Positions 50,070 through 61,792 of a stretch of DNA of 64,000 bases are shown here, one piece after another (position 1 is the first letter of the stretch; the number at the start of each line of letters is the position of its first letter). A program made the translations under genes and the position numbers. Source of the DNA: Nautilus pompilius (Eukaryota > Mollusca > Cephalopoda > Nautilida > Nautilidae); assembly GCA_018389105.1 (NCBI GenBank), contig JACATO010000095.1, positions 2,477,501-2,541,500 of the forward strand, written 5' to 3'. The notes under the pieces were generated by a model. The model was not told the origin of the DNA and did no database searches. It was given only the letters and a program-made list of their open reading frames with translations.

Positions 50070-50665
50070 CAGATGTCCCCCGGTATTCACGGGGGTTATG
50101 TCCCTTGAGCACCCGCGAAGAGTGAAAAACCGCAAATATTGGACGTGGACCATAAAAATGCCTATAAACGTCAAAATATAACGTAAAATATAAGTAAATA
50201 TATAATAATAATTTAATAAAAAATACAACACTCAGAGAAAAAAACACTCGAGATACCTACATGCGGTAAACTGGGATGATGCTGGGCTGCATCTGCCTGA
50301 GACAGCGCCTTGAGGGCAGCAGCCAATCAGCAGCGAGGAGAAATGGATAATGCTCTCGGATTGGCTACTTTCAAACCTCCAGCCAATAGCACTTATTTTA
50401 TATTGATATTTTGCTGAATTTACGTTAGTATTTATATTACAAAATTAGTAAATTATATTGTTATTAATAATTTAGTGTTTAAAAGGGTGAAAAAATATAT
50501 ATTGCCACGAAAAAAGCCATTAAAAAATCGCGGAAGATATTTGCGATTACATGAATATGCGGGGGTTTCCACGAACAATTATTAGTTAGGTTCTAAGGAA
50601 AATTCCGCGAATAACAGGGGCCGTGAATGCCGAACCGCGATTACTTGGGGGGGGGGGGTCGACTG
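50070..50665. mobile_element. pogo/Tigger-like MITE
   Basis: A 596-bp element bounded by TA on both sides (50068-50069 and 50666-50667). Its ends CAGATGTCCCCCGGTATT and, on the other strand, CAGTCGACCCCCC are related but diverged. Interior repeats of CGCGAA and CCGCGATT give a clearly CG-containing texture (GGGGGTTATGTCCCTTGAG, AACCGCAAATATTGG) typical of Tigger-like non-autonomous copies. A G12 run near the right end probably expanded after insertion. No transposase remnant. Confidence 0.8.
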
Positions 50666-51158
50666 TATTCACTACACACAATATAATTCAACCATGCCCC
50701 CCTCTCTCTTTCGTTTTCTTTTTATATTTATCTCTATAATCTCTCTAGAGAGAGAGAGAGAAAGAGCGGGTGGATTAAGCACCACCAGAAATCTTGTATC
50801 TTATGAGGAAGAGTCTTCTAACCTGTCCTGGTTAAGAGACTATATTATTTGTGGTATAGTTGCTTCATTTTTACTCTTACAATCACTTTTTAAAATTTGT
50901 CAACCAGTTCCTTTCGTGTGAGTGTGTGTAGCTAGGATGAGACAAAAATAACCAGTTTAGCTATTTTATTTAGTCATTGAAAGTCTGGTCCAATCAATGC
51001 CCACCTTGGTTCAAAATCCTTGAACTAATATACAGCTTATTTAGAATTTGGTTTGATCTTTATTTTCAACTAGCTAAAGGTCAAGAAAACCAAGTGCAGT
51101 ATTTAAAACAAACCAGTTTTTAAAATTGCAAAACAGCTGGCCTATATTAAATCTTTAC
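50666..51158 (-). other. UNC5 intron, 5' segment
   Basis: Contains a CT/GA microsatellite at about 50741-50762 in a short palindromic setting (TCTCTCTAGAGAGAGA). No other feature. The donor GTAAAG begins at 51158 on the - strand. Confidence 0.75.
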
Positions 51159-51260
51159 CTGTCTACTGTAAGAGCCTGTGCTAGCATCCGCCAGTCATTT
51201 CCTCGAGCATTTGGAGGATCAAGTAGCATGCAGAGTTCATTCCTCACTTGTGATGGAAAC
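51159..51260 (-). CDS. UNC5: UNC5 exon: first half of death domain
   Basis: 102 bp reading (R)FPSQVRNELCMLLDPPNARG then NDWRMLAQALTVD(R). The block (C/S)LDxPNxRGNDWR(L/M)LAQxLxxDR is unique to UNC5 death domains. The first base completes an Arg codon begun in the previous exon and the last two start the Arg completed in the next, so the frame holds across three exons. Acceptor TATCTAG, donor GTAAAG. Confidence 0.98.
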
Positions 51261-52234
51261 CTAGATAGGAAGACATTAGTTGAGAAAATAAACAAAAATC
51301 ACATAAAGATATTGAATTTGTTATAAAACTTTAAAATAAACTCTAAAGACAAGTGGTCAAAAGCATTTTCTGGCAAAGGAATTACTATATCAGACTGCTT
51401 GTGCATAAACATCAGACTTTACTCTATAATCCACTGCCCATTTACCAGATGCTGCTGCCGCCAAGAATCAGCCAGCAACTTAAAAGTAAGCTAACCTTAA
51501 AACTTTTCAATATGCATTTATTTTTTATTTGCTCTATTGCAGGAGGTTTGGGCTGAAATACAAAGCAGTCAATGTATGAAATAAGTGAGCAGGGTTGGTT
51601 CCCAAAATGTGCAGTGGTCGTCGTCCTCATTTTGTGCAGTGGTGTGAAAATCTCAAACCATGGAGTAAGGAGACACTGCGCTCAAAAGTCGGAAGATTGG
51701 AGAATTTAGCGGTAATATTTCCTCAGAATTTACTTCTTAACCAGTCAACCTAAATCAGGAATTTAGATACAACTGTTTTGTGCCCGAAGAGTATTTATTT
51801 ATTTGTGTCATTTTAGATGGTTTTTTATCTCTATTTCATAGCTCCAGTCGTCAGTCGCTGTCACTCGAGTAACTAGCCCTAATATTCTGGACATGGAATA
51901 TATATTAACCTTCTTAACAGTTATATGTAATTACTTAGTATAGAATAGTACCAGCGAAAGTATTCGAGCTTTTACACCTATTATCTGTAAAAAAAAAATA
52001 TTCATAATAATAATTACTTGATGTAAGTTGCGAGTTAACTTATTAATGTTTCAGCCAAATGTCTGTAAATTGCTTTTTACATGTCCAAATTATTTGTGCC
52101 CACAGTGAAATTTTTCCTTAACTTTCAACAATAGTTTTGTGCCTTAGATAACATCAACTTGTTGTCAATCACTTAAACACTATACACATGAGTATTTTAC
52201 TTACAACCAGTATATATGTTACAGCGAGAACGTA
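51261..52234 (-). other. UNC5 intron segment
   Basis: AT-rich intron between the death-domain exon and the KIAA1586-like hAT. Nothing recognised. Confidence 0.6.
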
Positions 52235-54060
52235 AAACCAGGGATTTCGTGAAATCACTGAAATATCTAGCCCAAAGTTTCACGATTTCACTAAATCATT
52301 GAGGCAGGGAAATCACATAACGCATATATTATGATGGGTACTTAATCTCTTTTTGAATGGCATTTAAGCAAAATCGTCGGTACCAATAAGTGAACCATTA
52401 ATTTCGTCTGAAGAATTAGAGTAAAAGTTTAGTGGTTCTCAAAGTGTGGGTCACGATAAATTTTAACACACTACATGGCAACAGGGCTGAGCAGAGGGAG
52501 GTGGGGGCCAGTTGGCATGGACCCTACGATTTTGAGGGGCCTGCTCCTCTTGTTAGAGGCAAACGGGGAACCCTTTTGTAAAGAATTAGAAATACATTTT
52601 ATGCTCCTCTGAATTAAAAGAATTCAAATTGCCGCCTTTCAATGATGTTCTCAAAAAAACAAATCATATAACAACCGATGGAGAGAACAAGAACGCAGAA
52701 AGACACAAAGGTTTTTATGGACACAGCTGGATTCTATGAGGGAGAAGCTCGGTGCGAGTATCCTATGTTGAGATCAGTATGCGCAGTACATACCTCGGCA
52801 TTTGCATTCAAGGATGTCTGCAAGTCAGTCACAGAAATTCAACATATGATTGAAAAGGCTGGTGGAATTGCCAGTTTTTTTTTCACTCGTCACTACGACA
52901 AACTTCACAGAGCTGCAGAAAATTGCAGCAACTGATTTGTTCCCTCTAAAGCAATTTCCCCAATGATTTGAAGTGAGATGGGCAGAATTTGCTTTGAATC
53001 TCGTGGATGCTGTTCTGGTTTCATGGAAAGCATTAGTTACATATTCACAACAGAGTGATGTAAACCAAGCTAAAGGCTTCGGGAAATTTCTTACTGATGT
53101 AGACAATTTGCGACTGATGTGCTTCACAGCAGATGTTCTGTTTTTGTTGAAAAATTTTCAGCACAGGCTTCAGTCTGACAGTATTACAATTGTCGACCTT
53201 GCACCAGAAATTCAGGTCTTTATCAAAATCTCAAGCGCCTTGTGGAGAAACCACTACTGAGACGTTGGGAGGAAGCAGTGTTCTCTGAACTCGATGAAAC
53301 AGAGCTAACACTGAGAAATGTATCCCTGTGGATGAAAGAAAGGACTGCTAAAAGAAATCAATTTGTCACAGATTGCAGAAGTTTTAGTGCCATTCGTAAT
53401 GAAGTAATTTGTGCCTTTGAAAACTTCATGTCCAATCGGTTTGAACTTGCTATATCTGAGCAGCTCAATAGACAGCATGGCTGTCTTCTGCAAGCTGACG
53501 GCAACTGATGAGGACATTCGTAATGTCCATGAAGGTGTCGGTCCTGACACAGATTTGGCAGAAATGGCAGATCAATACGAAACAATAAGACAAAAATATC
53601 TGGGTACTGAAAAGTCATGCAAACAAGTTCTACAAATCATGTGTGGACGGGATGAATTTTCCACTTTATCAAAGATCTTGAGCAGAATTCTTGTATGCAA
53701 ACCACAGTCTGCTGACTGTGAACGTCTGATATCCTTATACAATTGTTAAAATCACCTGGCAGATCTACAATCGCAAATTGTGTGTACATAAAAATGAATA
53801 TGCCAGTGTTAGCCAATTTTGACCCAAGGCCTGCCACCTTATATCTTATATTGGCTAAATAAAAAGCAACGCAGACTTAGCAACCCAGAAAAGGTTTACA
53901 ACAGAAATGGTTTTCAAACACATTTGAATTAGACCAAAATGACCTGACAGAAAAAGCTGAAAGAGGTTCAAGAAAACTTTCTGAACTAAGATTTTTGCAC
54001 TTTTCCTTCTAAGAATTATGACATTTGACACTAATGATTAACTATACACAGGTGTTCTGT
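52235..54060 (+). mobile_element. KIAA1586-like hAT copy (ends uncertain)
   Basis: Coding remains of a hAT transposase on the + strand, antisense to UNC5. The left limit is set at CAGGGATTTCGTGAAATC, a sequence with an inverted echo 35 bp later (TTTCACGATTTCAC) that I recall from hAT-like repeats. A second hAT-type terminus, AGTGGTTCTCAAAGTGTGGG at 52433, lies between that point and the gene, so part of another element may be nested. No matching right terminus or target duplication was found, so the right limit is an estimate. Confidence 0.6.
52620..54010 (+). pseudogene. hAT transposase, KIAA1586 type, broken
   Basis: Readable pieces in order: KNAERHKGFYGHSW (about 52690-52730), GEARCEYPMLRSVCAVHTSA (52740-52800), a block with HYDKLHRAAE, then RWAEFALNLVDAVLVSWKAL (52977 on), KFLTDVDNLRLMCFTADVLF (53089 on), ELAISEQLN (53446 on), LTATDEDIRNVHEG, and near the end SRILVCKPQSADCERLISLY (53677 on) followed by NMPVLANFDPRPA. 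The CKPxSADCERLIS block is the hAT dimerisation region. The pieces lie in different frames with several stops. The domain order matches the transposons from which the human SUMO ligase KIAA1586 derives. Confidence 0.75.
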
Positions 54061-55214
54061 GTTTGTGTTAGAAAGTTGTTGTTTATGGTTAAACTTGGAC
54101 CAACCATTGTATTGTAAGAAAAACCAGATAATTTTTCTATGGATGCCATTGGATGGCACTTCTGATTAATATTTCGAAATATGTACCAATTTTTTTACCG
54201 TTTAGAGCTAAAATGCTTGTAATCTACGTGTAATCTAATTGTTAAAGTGTATACCATTTTACTGAAATATTTGTTTGTTTTTTAATGTGTTTTCAAATGA
54301 TAATCAAGTGTAATCCCTCTGTCTTGTACAATTGGAAGATGCACACATCTAAGACTTAAGTGGTAAAAGAGTTAATCATAATCATAATCATGGTTCCTGT
54401 GGTAATCATAATATACTTTCGATCAGTAATAGACACATGGTAGCATGCATGGTTGGTTATATAACTGTTGGAGCCCACGGCCAGAACATAGGATGTGAAA
54501 ATTGTGCAGTGATCAATTTTTCTTATTTTATACCCTGAAAGCAGTATTGCCAAACTTGAAGGTTATTCTATCAGCAAAAAAGAAACATGACAGCTAAGTA
54601 GCTACGCTTATGATTTTAGTGGCAGGATGGCCATGAGAAAGATGTTTGCCATACTTTAGAGGTATTTTAACATATCTAGAGGGCTACAAATGAATCACAG
54701 ATGATCCAGAAATGTTTCTGCAATGAGTGCAACCCTTGTTTACAGAGAATGGCACCACAAATAAGATAAAAATCAAAGGTCATAAGTAGCATTTTGAGTA
54801 GAATTAACATGCACGTTTCTAATGATGTGTTTGTATTGACTTCATAACATTAATATAAAAATTCTAATTTTAATTGATTAATATCAAGATTTTAGTCCAA
54901 TTTTAGTAACCTAGTTTATTCTGCATCTTCGTTAATAGTAAAATCAATGTTTCGTAATATCGGCTTTAATTATAAAATTATGGATCTACTGGCAGAAACA
55001 TGGATTAGGGCCACATAACTCAGAGAGAGAACAAACAGGATCATGTGCAATTGTGTATGGTGGGTGATCTTTTATCTGATATGCAGGAGAATAAAACAGC
55101 AAGTTTCTTTTGAAAAAAAGACAAGAGCAAAACTGCAATTATTTTTCTTTTGCTGTTTCCTTTTTTTTTCTTCCAATCTATAATTACTGTACTGTGTACC
55201 TTGACCGTGCTTAC
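54061..55214 (-). other. UNC5 intron segment
   Basis: AT-rich intron. Its donor GTAAGC begins at 55214 on the - strand. A patch with repeated ATAATC/ATAATCAT at 54370-54410 is the only structure noted. Confidence 0.65.
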
Positions 55215-55336
55215 CTGAAAACTGGGGGCGAGCTCTCCAGAGTCGCTACAGAGGTTGTTGTTCCTGATGCTGTGTGGGCAGTCACTGCAGCTGGCCACTG
55301 TTTCAGTGAGGATGAACTGCTAGCAGTCAAACATGA
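55215..55336 (-). CDS. UNC5: UNC5 exon: Ser/Thr-rich spacer between UPA and death domain
   Basis: 122 bp reading SCLTASSSSSLKQWPAAVTA then HTASGTTTSVATLESSPPVF(R). Acceptor GTACCCAG at 55337-55344 on the - strand, donor GTAAGC. The frame is fixed by phase: the previous exon ends on a whole codon and the next needs two bases from here, which only this reading supplies. Vertebrate UNC5 has a similarly poorly conserved segment (with TTTQLG and F-(K/R)-(I/L)-P) at this place. A shifted reading (CSDCPHSIRNNNLCSD) is open too but breaks both joins. Confidence 0.85.
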
Positions 55337-55671
55337 CTGGGTACATTAAAAAGAGAAGGTAACCATGAAGTTTACCTGCTATTCTAGATGGTGATGGTAC
55401 CACTGCTATTTATTAGTGACCCTCTTCAAAAGCAGTGTCAGGCAGCAGCAAAAGACAAATTTTTTTGAAGTGAACAAACATGACTGGGCACAAATGGCAT
55501 CACATCCTTCAGACCAGGATAGTCTATCATGTAATAAATAGGCAGAACTTGGTTATATGTGAGATAATAAGCAACAAGATTTTGTTGTGTGCACACTTGT
55601 TTTTTTTATAATGGTGATTATGTTTTGTTACATCCATAGTAATTACCATATAAAACATGTGTTCTCTAAAG
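55337..55671 (-). other. UNC5 intron segment
   Basis: Short AT-rich stretch ending in CTCTAAAG, the left target duplication of the ZBED5-like hAT. Nothing else recognised. Confidence 0.7.
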
Positions 55672-57655
55672 CAGCGGTTCTCAACCAGTGCATCACAGAA
55701 ATCTGATTGACCAAATGTCAGTCTGGCAGGCATTTTAAAATATATTGACACTGTCTGGCTTTGTGTGTTTGACAGATCGTAAATACTAAGAACTATTTAA
55801 ACTTTGGGTTTACTTGGATAGGTGAAGATTGCAATCCCAGCCGCAATGTCTTGAGTGTGCCATTATTCTGTCAAATCAATCAATGATGCAGAGCAACTTA
55901 ACAGACATTTGGAGAAGAATCATGATGAGCATGTTGCCCAAAAGTCAGCAGATTATTTCCTCACAAAAAATGTCTCAATAATAATGGAAAAATGCTTAAA
56001 GGTCTCTGATACAGCTTCAATTGCCTCATTCAAAGTTTTGAAATTAATAACACAAAAAAGGAAAGCATGTACTACTGGGGAGGAATTTATTTTACCAGCA
56101 TGCAAAGAAATTGTTCAAATGATGCTTGGTTCTGGAGCAGCAGAAGTTTCAAAGGTGCCCCTGTCTGACAACATAGTCCATTAAAGAATCACTGAAATGT
56201 CTGCAGATATTGAAAATATCAATGAAAAGTTGCATGGAAGTAAAAAAAATTTGCTTTGCAATTAGATGAAAGCACTGATGTAAGCAGAAAATCCCAGTCA
56301 GTCTCTTTTTATAAGATTTGTGGAAGGACCTGAAATTATTCAGCAATTTTTGTTTTGTCAAGAACTACAAACAACAATTGTTGCTGACATTTTCGCCGTG
56401 GTAAATACCTACTTTCAGGAAAAGGCTGTGCTTTGGATTCACTGTGTTTCAGTTTGCTCAGATGGGGCAGCGACTATGACAGGCAGTTCAAAGGATTCCT
56501 CACCCTCACAAACAAAAAAAAAAAAGAGCCCCTCTTTGATTATGATGCACCAATTTTTACATCAAGCAGCCCACCACAGGGTGAAAAGCACAGGATGGAG
56601 GCAAATTGGGAGAGGTTCTCACAACAGTCATCAAAATGATCAACTACATACAAATTTATCCAGTGAAATGCAAATTGTTTTGGAAACTGTGCAAAGACAT
56701 GGGTGCAGAAAATAAAACTCTACCCCTGCAGACCAAAATCTGTTGTTTTTCAACAAGTAAAATATTGAATTATCTCCTGGAGCTTCAAGAGAAACTACTA
56801 GGGATATTTTTCAAAAAAGGGAGGTCCGTGCTGCGGTGTGGTGCAGTTAGCCAGCCTGTCTTGCAGATGGTTTTCTGAAACTCAATTCTTTGAACGCTAG
56901 TATGCAGGGCCAGAAAGAAAATCTAGTTTTGGCAAGTCGTGAAATGTAGTTTTTTTAGAAAATCACTGACATGGAAATCTGTGGTAGACAGTGGTGACCT
57001 TTCAAATCTTTCATGTGCAGTGAATGTCGCAGCTCAGTTGCAAACCAGACAAAAGTCCAGTAAAAACAACCTGGTCTATGAGCACCTGCTGGCTCTTAAA
57101 AAAACAGGTGGATAAATATTTCCTGTCTCTTTCAACAACTGGAACAGAATGGGTAATTTCACTGTTTGGAGCATTGGTGAGTACAGTACCAACATCACAT
57201 AAGACTGAATTCTACACAAAAAATAGTTAATGTGGTACCTGAAGATGCTTTAAAATCAAAATTCCCTGACTCCTCTGTCGATTCATTTTGGATTTGCCTG
57301 AAAAATGAGCACCCTGCAATCACAATTAAGGCTGTAGATGTTTTACTCCCCTTTTTGATTTCATATTTATGTGAGACTTCCCTTAGGTCAAAATTTCTGA
57401 CTGTGAATTTGTCTACCATCCAAACCTGTATCATGAAGCTGTGTGGAGCACATCACTCACAGATCTCTCACTGGTTTGGTAAGAGAAGATTACAACTTTT
57501 TTGAAGATTTTAACTTAATAACTCTTACGCTTAAACTCTTCAGTATTACACACTACCTCTCCCTTACCTTATTTTTTCGGCAGATTGTAGTGTGTTGCAT
57601 GCGAGGGCATTGTCTGCCAGATTGGTTGCAATGGGAAAAGGGTTGAGAACCGCTG
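55672..57655 (+). mobile_element. ZBED5-like hAT transposon
   Basis: A 1984-bp element with perfect 15-bp inverted ends, CAGCGGTTCTCAACC and GGTTGAGAACCGCTG. The flanking 8-mers CTCTAAAG (55664-55671) and GTCTAAAG (57656-57663) match at seven of eight bases. The gene inside runs on the + strand, antisense to UNC5. It fills nearly the whole intron between the UPA and spacer exons; its right end lies only 115 bp from the UPA exon. Confidence 0.93.
55850..57430 (+). pseudogene. hAT transposase, ZBED5/SCAND3 type, broken
   Basis: Blocks in order: a zinc-finger tail with LNRHLEKNHDEHVAQKSADY (55888-55950), then TASIASFKVLKLITQKRKAC, LPACKEIVQMMLGSGAAEVS, ENINEKLHGSKK, then HCVSVCSDGAATMTGSSKD (56440 on; the C(T/S)DGAxAMxG motif of the RNase H core). 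At the end come LKSKFPDSSVDSFWICLKNE (57242 on), HPAITIKAVDVLLPF and YLCE, the conserved ZBED5-type C-terminus. Many stops and frame changes separate the pieces, and the middle is shortened: the element is about 2 kb while the family's protein alone usually needs about that much. Confidence 0.85.
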
Positions 57656-57769
57656 GTCTAAAGAGATTGAGATTTAGTGAGTTGAGGACTGCTCACAATT
57701 CATATCTGGAAAAACAAACAAACAAATTAGAATTCAGAAACAGCTGATGTACAATGACCACACACTCAC
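57656..57769 (-). other. UNC5 intron, 114 bp next to the UPA exon
   Basis: Intron remnant between the hAT element and the donor GTGAGT at 57769-57764. Despite the nearby insertion the donor is intact. Confidence 0.85.
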
Positions 57770-57940
57770 CTCTTTAAGGTTGCTTTGGACGTGAATTACC
57801 TGCCTGTTGCTGAGAATGGCTTTCTGGTACACTTGAATCTTACAACAAATCTTGTGCTGGTTCCTGTCAAGCAATTCCAATGAGAAGGAACAATGGAGAT
57901 TGTTCTGGTTGCCACTCCAAATGTGTCGAAAGGGAATTTC
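57770..57940 (-). CDS. UNC5: UNC5 exon: second half of UPA domain
   Basis: 171 bp, phase 0 at both ends, reading EIPFRHIWSGNQNNLHCSFS then LELLDRNQHKICCKIQVYQK and AILSNRQVIHVQSNLKE. It matches YQEIPFYHIWSGSQ(x)LHCTFTLERxSxxxxxLxCKICVRQVEGEGQIF of vertebrate UNC5. The UPA domain contacts ZU5 and the death domain and holds the cytoplasmic tail in a closed state. The (E)GEGQ segment of vertebrates is replaced here by ILSNRQ. Acceptor TTGTTTTCAG, donor GTGAGT. Confidence 0.97.
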
Positions 57941-59073
57941 CTGAAAACAAATGCACATAAATCTATCACAACCAAGCAGAATAAAAATTCTCTATCCAGC
58001 AATCAATTTTCTCTCCCTTTTTCATTCCAATAATAACTCTTTTAAAAAGTTGCAGTCTGAACTAAAAAGGAAACTAACTCTTTTAATAATTTCAAACGAT
58101 ACAAAAGCATGTGTTGTGTATTATTTCTTTTGGCATTTGCTAATTCTAGAGAAAAGAAAGACTAATGCTGCCATCTCTTTAATTAAGATTTCCTAAATCT
58201 TACTGCTTTATTATTTACCTGAGCAACACTAAAAATGTTTTTCTTTAACCTTTCTATTAGTTTTATTTATTTGTATATCTCGGCCAACTTTTGTCGAAAA
58301 GCTTAATTCACTGAGACAAATATTCTTTGAATGCCAAACTAACTAACCAATCAAAGACAGTTCATTATATCAGAAACAAGTTCTGCTGCTTGTTTGTCTA
58401 TACAGAGAGGTCTGGATAACATCCACATACAACCATACACCCTAACCCTCCTGGAACAAACTAACCAAAAACAGGAGGCATGCAGGTACATGTTATACAC
58501 GATTTCCTGGTTATTCTTCTTCCTTTTCTCCACTAATTCAATAAGCACCATCTTCAACAATTACTTCTTTTGTTCATCCCGAGCAAGCAACTTTGCTACA
58601 CAAATATTATTTGTTTGTTTGATGTGACCAAGTGAAAACAGTTACTTTCATTGTTTCCAGGGAGGTTGGATATCTGCTGGCATTGCTGGGTGAGAAGAGC
58701 CCTCAGGGAGCCCAAGAACACCAGCATTGCACTCCTTTAATGGTGATTTATTATTTGAAACTGAATTCATTCATCGACCTACAGACAGCATAAAATAAAT
58801 GAAGAATATAGATGACAGAGGGTTTCAAAAAAACTAGTACACATACTTGTTCAAATATATAGAGTAATTTATTTATTTTTCAGTTAAATGAGGTTCTTAT
58901 TAGCTTTGTGTGATAAAATCTTTGTGTTCAGCTGCGGCCTGAGAGAACAGGAGTAACCTAGTATTGTAGTGATGTTCAATGGTAAATAATACATGTTTAT
59001 GGTTGCCAAAAACATTTAAGGAACAATTCAACTACAAGGTTCATTCTTAAAAGCTTACAATGTCTATCTGTAC

Positions 59074-59126
<53 letters not shown>

Positions 59127-59159
59127 TAATAATAAAAAACCCACTAATACAATCTTTTA
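57941..59159 (-). other. UNC5 intron
   Basis: AT-rich intron with the AAT microsatellite at 59074-59136. A patch at 58660-58740 (GGAGGTTGGATATCTGCTGG) is less AT-rich. No gene or transposon recognised. Confidence 0.55.
59074..59136. repeat. AAT/TAA microsatellite
   Basis: About 20 copies of TAA in the UNC5 intron, with one extra A near 59122. Confidence 0.95.
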
Positions 59160-59640
59160 CTGAAATTAATCAGGCAGGCATGTAGTGGCCAATTAATCAC
59201 TGCTCCAAATATTGGCAACATTAAAATGGCCCATTGTCTAATTAAGAAGCCTTAAAATTAATAATTCTCACACGTCAGCATATGAGAAGTTATTAAGGAT
59301 GCCAATTTCTGAACATCTCCCCCCACCACCCAAATCTAATACAAGGTATTCATCATTCTGCTCCAACTCCTCATTTGTATTTGAATGGCCAAGCACCAGA
59401 CAAGAACATGGCTGATAGCCTCCAAAAGATATCAGTCTTTGATCATGGCCATTTGATCTTCATGGTAAGATCTTAAGCTACGCCATCTATCTCAGCAAGG
59501 TTAAAGACAACCATTACAGGAAAATGGGCTTCATTTGTATCTTGAGCCAGGAATTTCACCTCATGTTTTACGAGTGACTGCCTGTGTAAGCATGTAAAAA
59601 AAGGCCATTCTGTGGCAATAAAGAGACCAACATGGTATCT
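59160..59640. promoter_or_regulatory. Candidate regulatory element in UNC5 intron
   Basis: Cluster of homeodomain-type words in a stretch with balanced composition: GAAATTAATCAGG (59161), CCAATTAATCACTG (59189), TCTAATTAAGAAG (59237), AAAATTAATAATT (59253). Further along are TTTGATCATGGCC and CCAACTCCTCATTTG. It has no long open frame and no transposon signature. This is a guess from texture only. Confidence 0.28.
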
Positions 59641-61792
59641 AAATTACAAGTTTTCCAATTGTTGCAGTTTGTGTGACATTGCTGAATAGAAAGAGAGATT
59701 TATGAAGTAGCCTCAGACAAAATAAGTCTTTCAGTCTGCGGCAAGCTTTGCTTAATAATGCTGAAGTTTTTTGTTTTTGTTTTTTTTTTGTAGAACGGGG
59801 TGGCAGCACAGCTTCAAGCAAAGCCGTGAAGATGGAGCGCTTGATTCAATAAATCCTCTCTGCAAGTTGCCAAAAGAAAACGATGAACTCAATCAACATT
59901 CAAATTTCTATACACTAATACTGCAGGTCTTTAGAGTGAACAAGAAATATTCTTATTGGAGAAAATAATTTTTTTTAAAAAAAAAAATGCAAACAAACAA
60001 AGAAGCAACTTTATTAAGAAGAACTTTTTAAAAGAGAATAATATAGGTTTATAGCAGACATGGTTGACAAAGTCTTATGAACTTCCAGCTGAACCACTTG
60101 CACCAGCTAGTGTGAACTTATGATGAAGTGAGTCATAAACAAATACAAGCAGTATGCCTTGCTCTCTCTCTCTCTCTCTAAACTTCTGGATTTTAGCATC
60201 ACACTGCTGCTTTCACTATTATATAAAATTTAAAAAGAAAAAAAAACTTCTCTCTGCTTACATAGAATGAGAATTCTAAAAGAGATAATGTGGTTTGCAC
60301 TTATTCACTGTGACAAGTTTTTCAAACAACAAACTATATAACAATCTCTGAATTTGTAGAAAATAAACAAATACAAATTTTAAATACGTTGACATATTTT
60401 TAATAAGCATAAGCTGTACAACAGAAGCCTGTGTATTATTATTATTGTTTCATTTTCTAAGATTTTTTCAAAAATACCTTGTTCTTTTCTATCTTTATGC
60501 AGTCAGTAGTAATTGAATATTCTGAAGGTATTACACGTAAAAAAATAATAAAGTGATCTGTAGTTTTAATAATTTAAGCACTGCTGAGGAAAATGGAGGC
60601 CTGTAGAAAGACATCTATCTAGACATGACAAATCTTCTGAACATAATCAAAGATAAAAAGAAAAGTTAAGAAAACTCATTAATGGAAAGTTGTCCAAATA
60701 GTAGAGAAACAGAATACTTTCAATGTGTCACCAAACCATACACTGAAAGCCATCTTCAAAATCAGAGAGAATAAACATGTATACATACATGTTAACAGCA
60801 GCATTATTATTCATTAGAAAATTAAGTACTGATGGTCTCTCTCTCCTATGTTTACTGTTTTATTATTTCATAGAAAAAATATCTGTATTTGCTGGCCTTT
60901 AATTACAGAAATAGACAGGTAATGTCCTTTTAAACAGTAGTTAAATATTAAGAGAGACATTATGATTTTAAAATAAATGAGTGACCCATTATACAAATTT
61001 TGTCTGGGGATAAACTGACACTGACAAACAATTCTGGCAATCAGTCAGTGCTGGTTTGATCTCTACCCTAAAATGGACTGGTTTTAATTAGTAACAGCTG
61101 ATGCTGCTAATTCAAATCATACTTCAATACTCATCTACAAAAACAACTGAAAGGTAAATGCTACTCTCCAACTTAAAAGATAAAAAAGTGAAATAAATCT
61201 GCAGTATTTAATGAGTGTTCCAACATTAAGAACTTTCTAGATTTAAAAAATCTGCTGGTGCTAATTTATATTAACAGTAGCCAATTTATTATAGCACTTG
61301 GCTTCCAGAATTCCAGAATTTGAAAATCCTGATTGTCAAACTAAGCAAATATCCATATAAAACGATTAAAAGATATATGGTGCTACTAATGGAACCAGGT
61401 AGGTAGGTAGTCATTCATAAACCTCTTTGCAACATATTATGAATAAGTGCAGCCACAAACATATGTTTCTTTTAAGGTTTTACACTACTTCATCTACATT
61501 TATTTTATCACCTTATAAAAACAGGGCATTAGCCACATGGTATTCAGTGCACATATCAGAGATAGCATTAAACCTGACAAAAAACTAAAATTATTTGGAA
61601 TTACAAAACTTACCACCACCATTGTTAGAAAGTCTGATCATAGTTACTTTATCTTACACAGTTCTTACTGATGTGTGTTGTCTTATTCTCATAACACCTA
61701 ATAATGATCTGTCCTTGGCTCACATGAAATTTCTCCAGGCCTTTGATTAATTACAACACAAATTACATGTAGATGATATTCATTCCTCTTAC
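59641..61792 (-). other. UNC5 intron
   Basis: AT-rich intron; a CT repeat at about 60162-60180 and several homopolymer runs. The stretch 61000-61120 is less AT-rich and contains TTTTAATTAGTAAC next to CAGCTGATGCTGCTAATTC. No gene or transposon recognised. Its donor GTAAGA begins at 61792 on the - strand. Confidence 0.55.

Noticed and set aside
55041-55298. Cys-rich 85-codon reading of the UNC5 spacer exon
   Set aside because: It shares DNA with the exon but is the wrong frame: it fits neither the incoming nor the outgoing splice phase.
58394-58627. Overlapping frames on both strands read as a possible short secreted peptide
   Set aside because: No signal-peptide pattern with a cleavage site, no exon borders and no similarity; it lies in the middle of an UNC5 intron.
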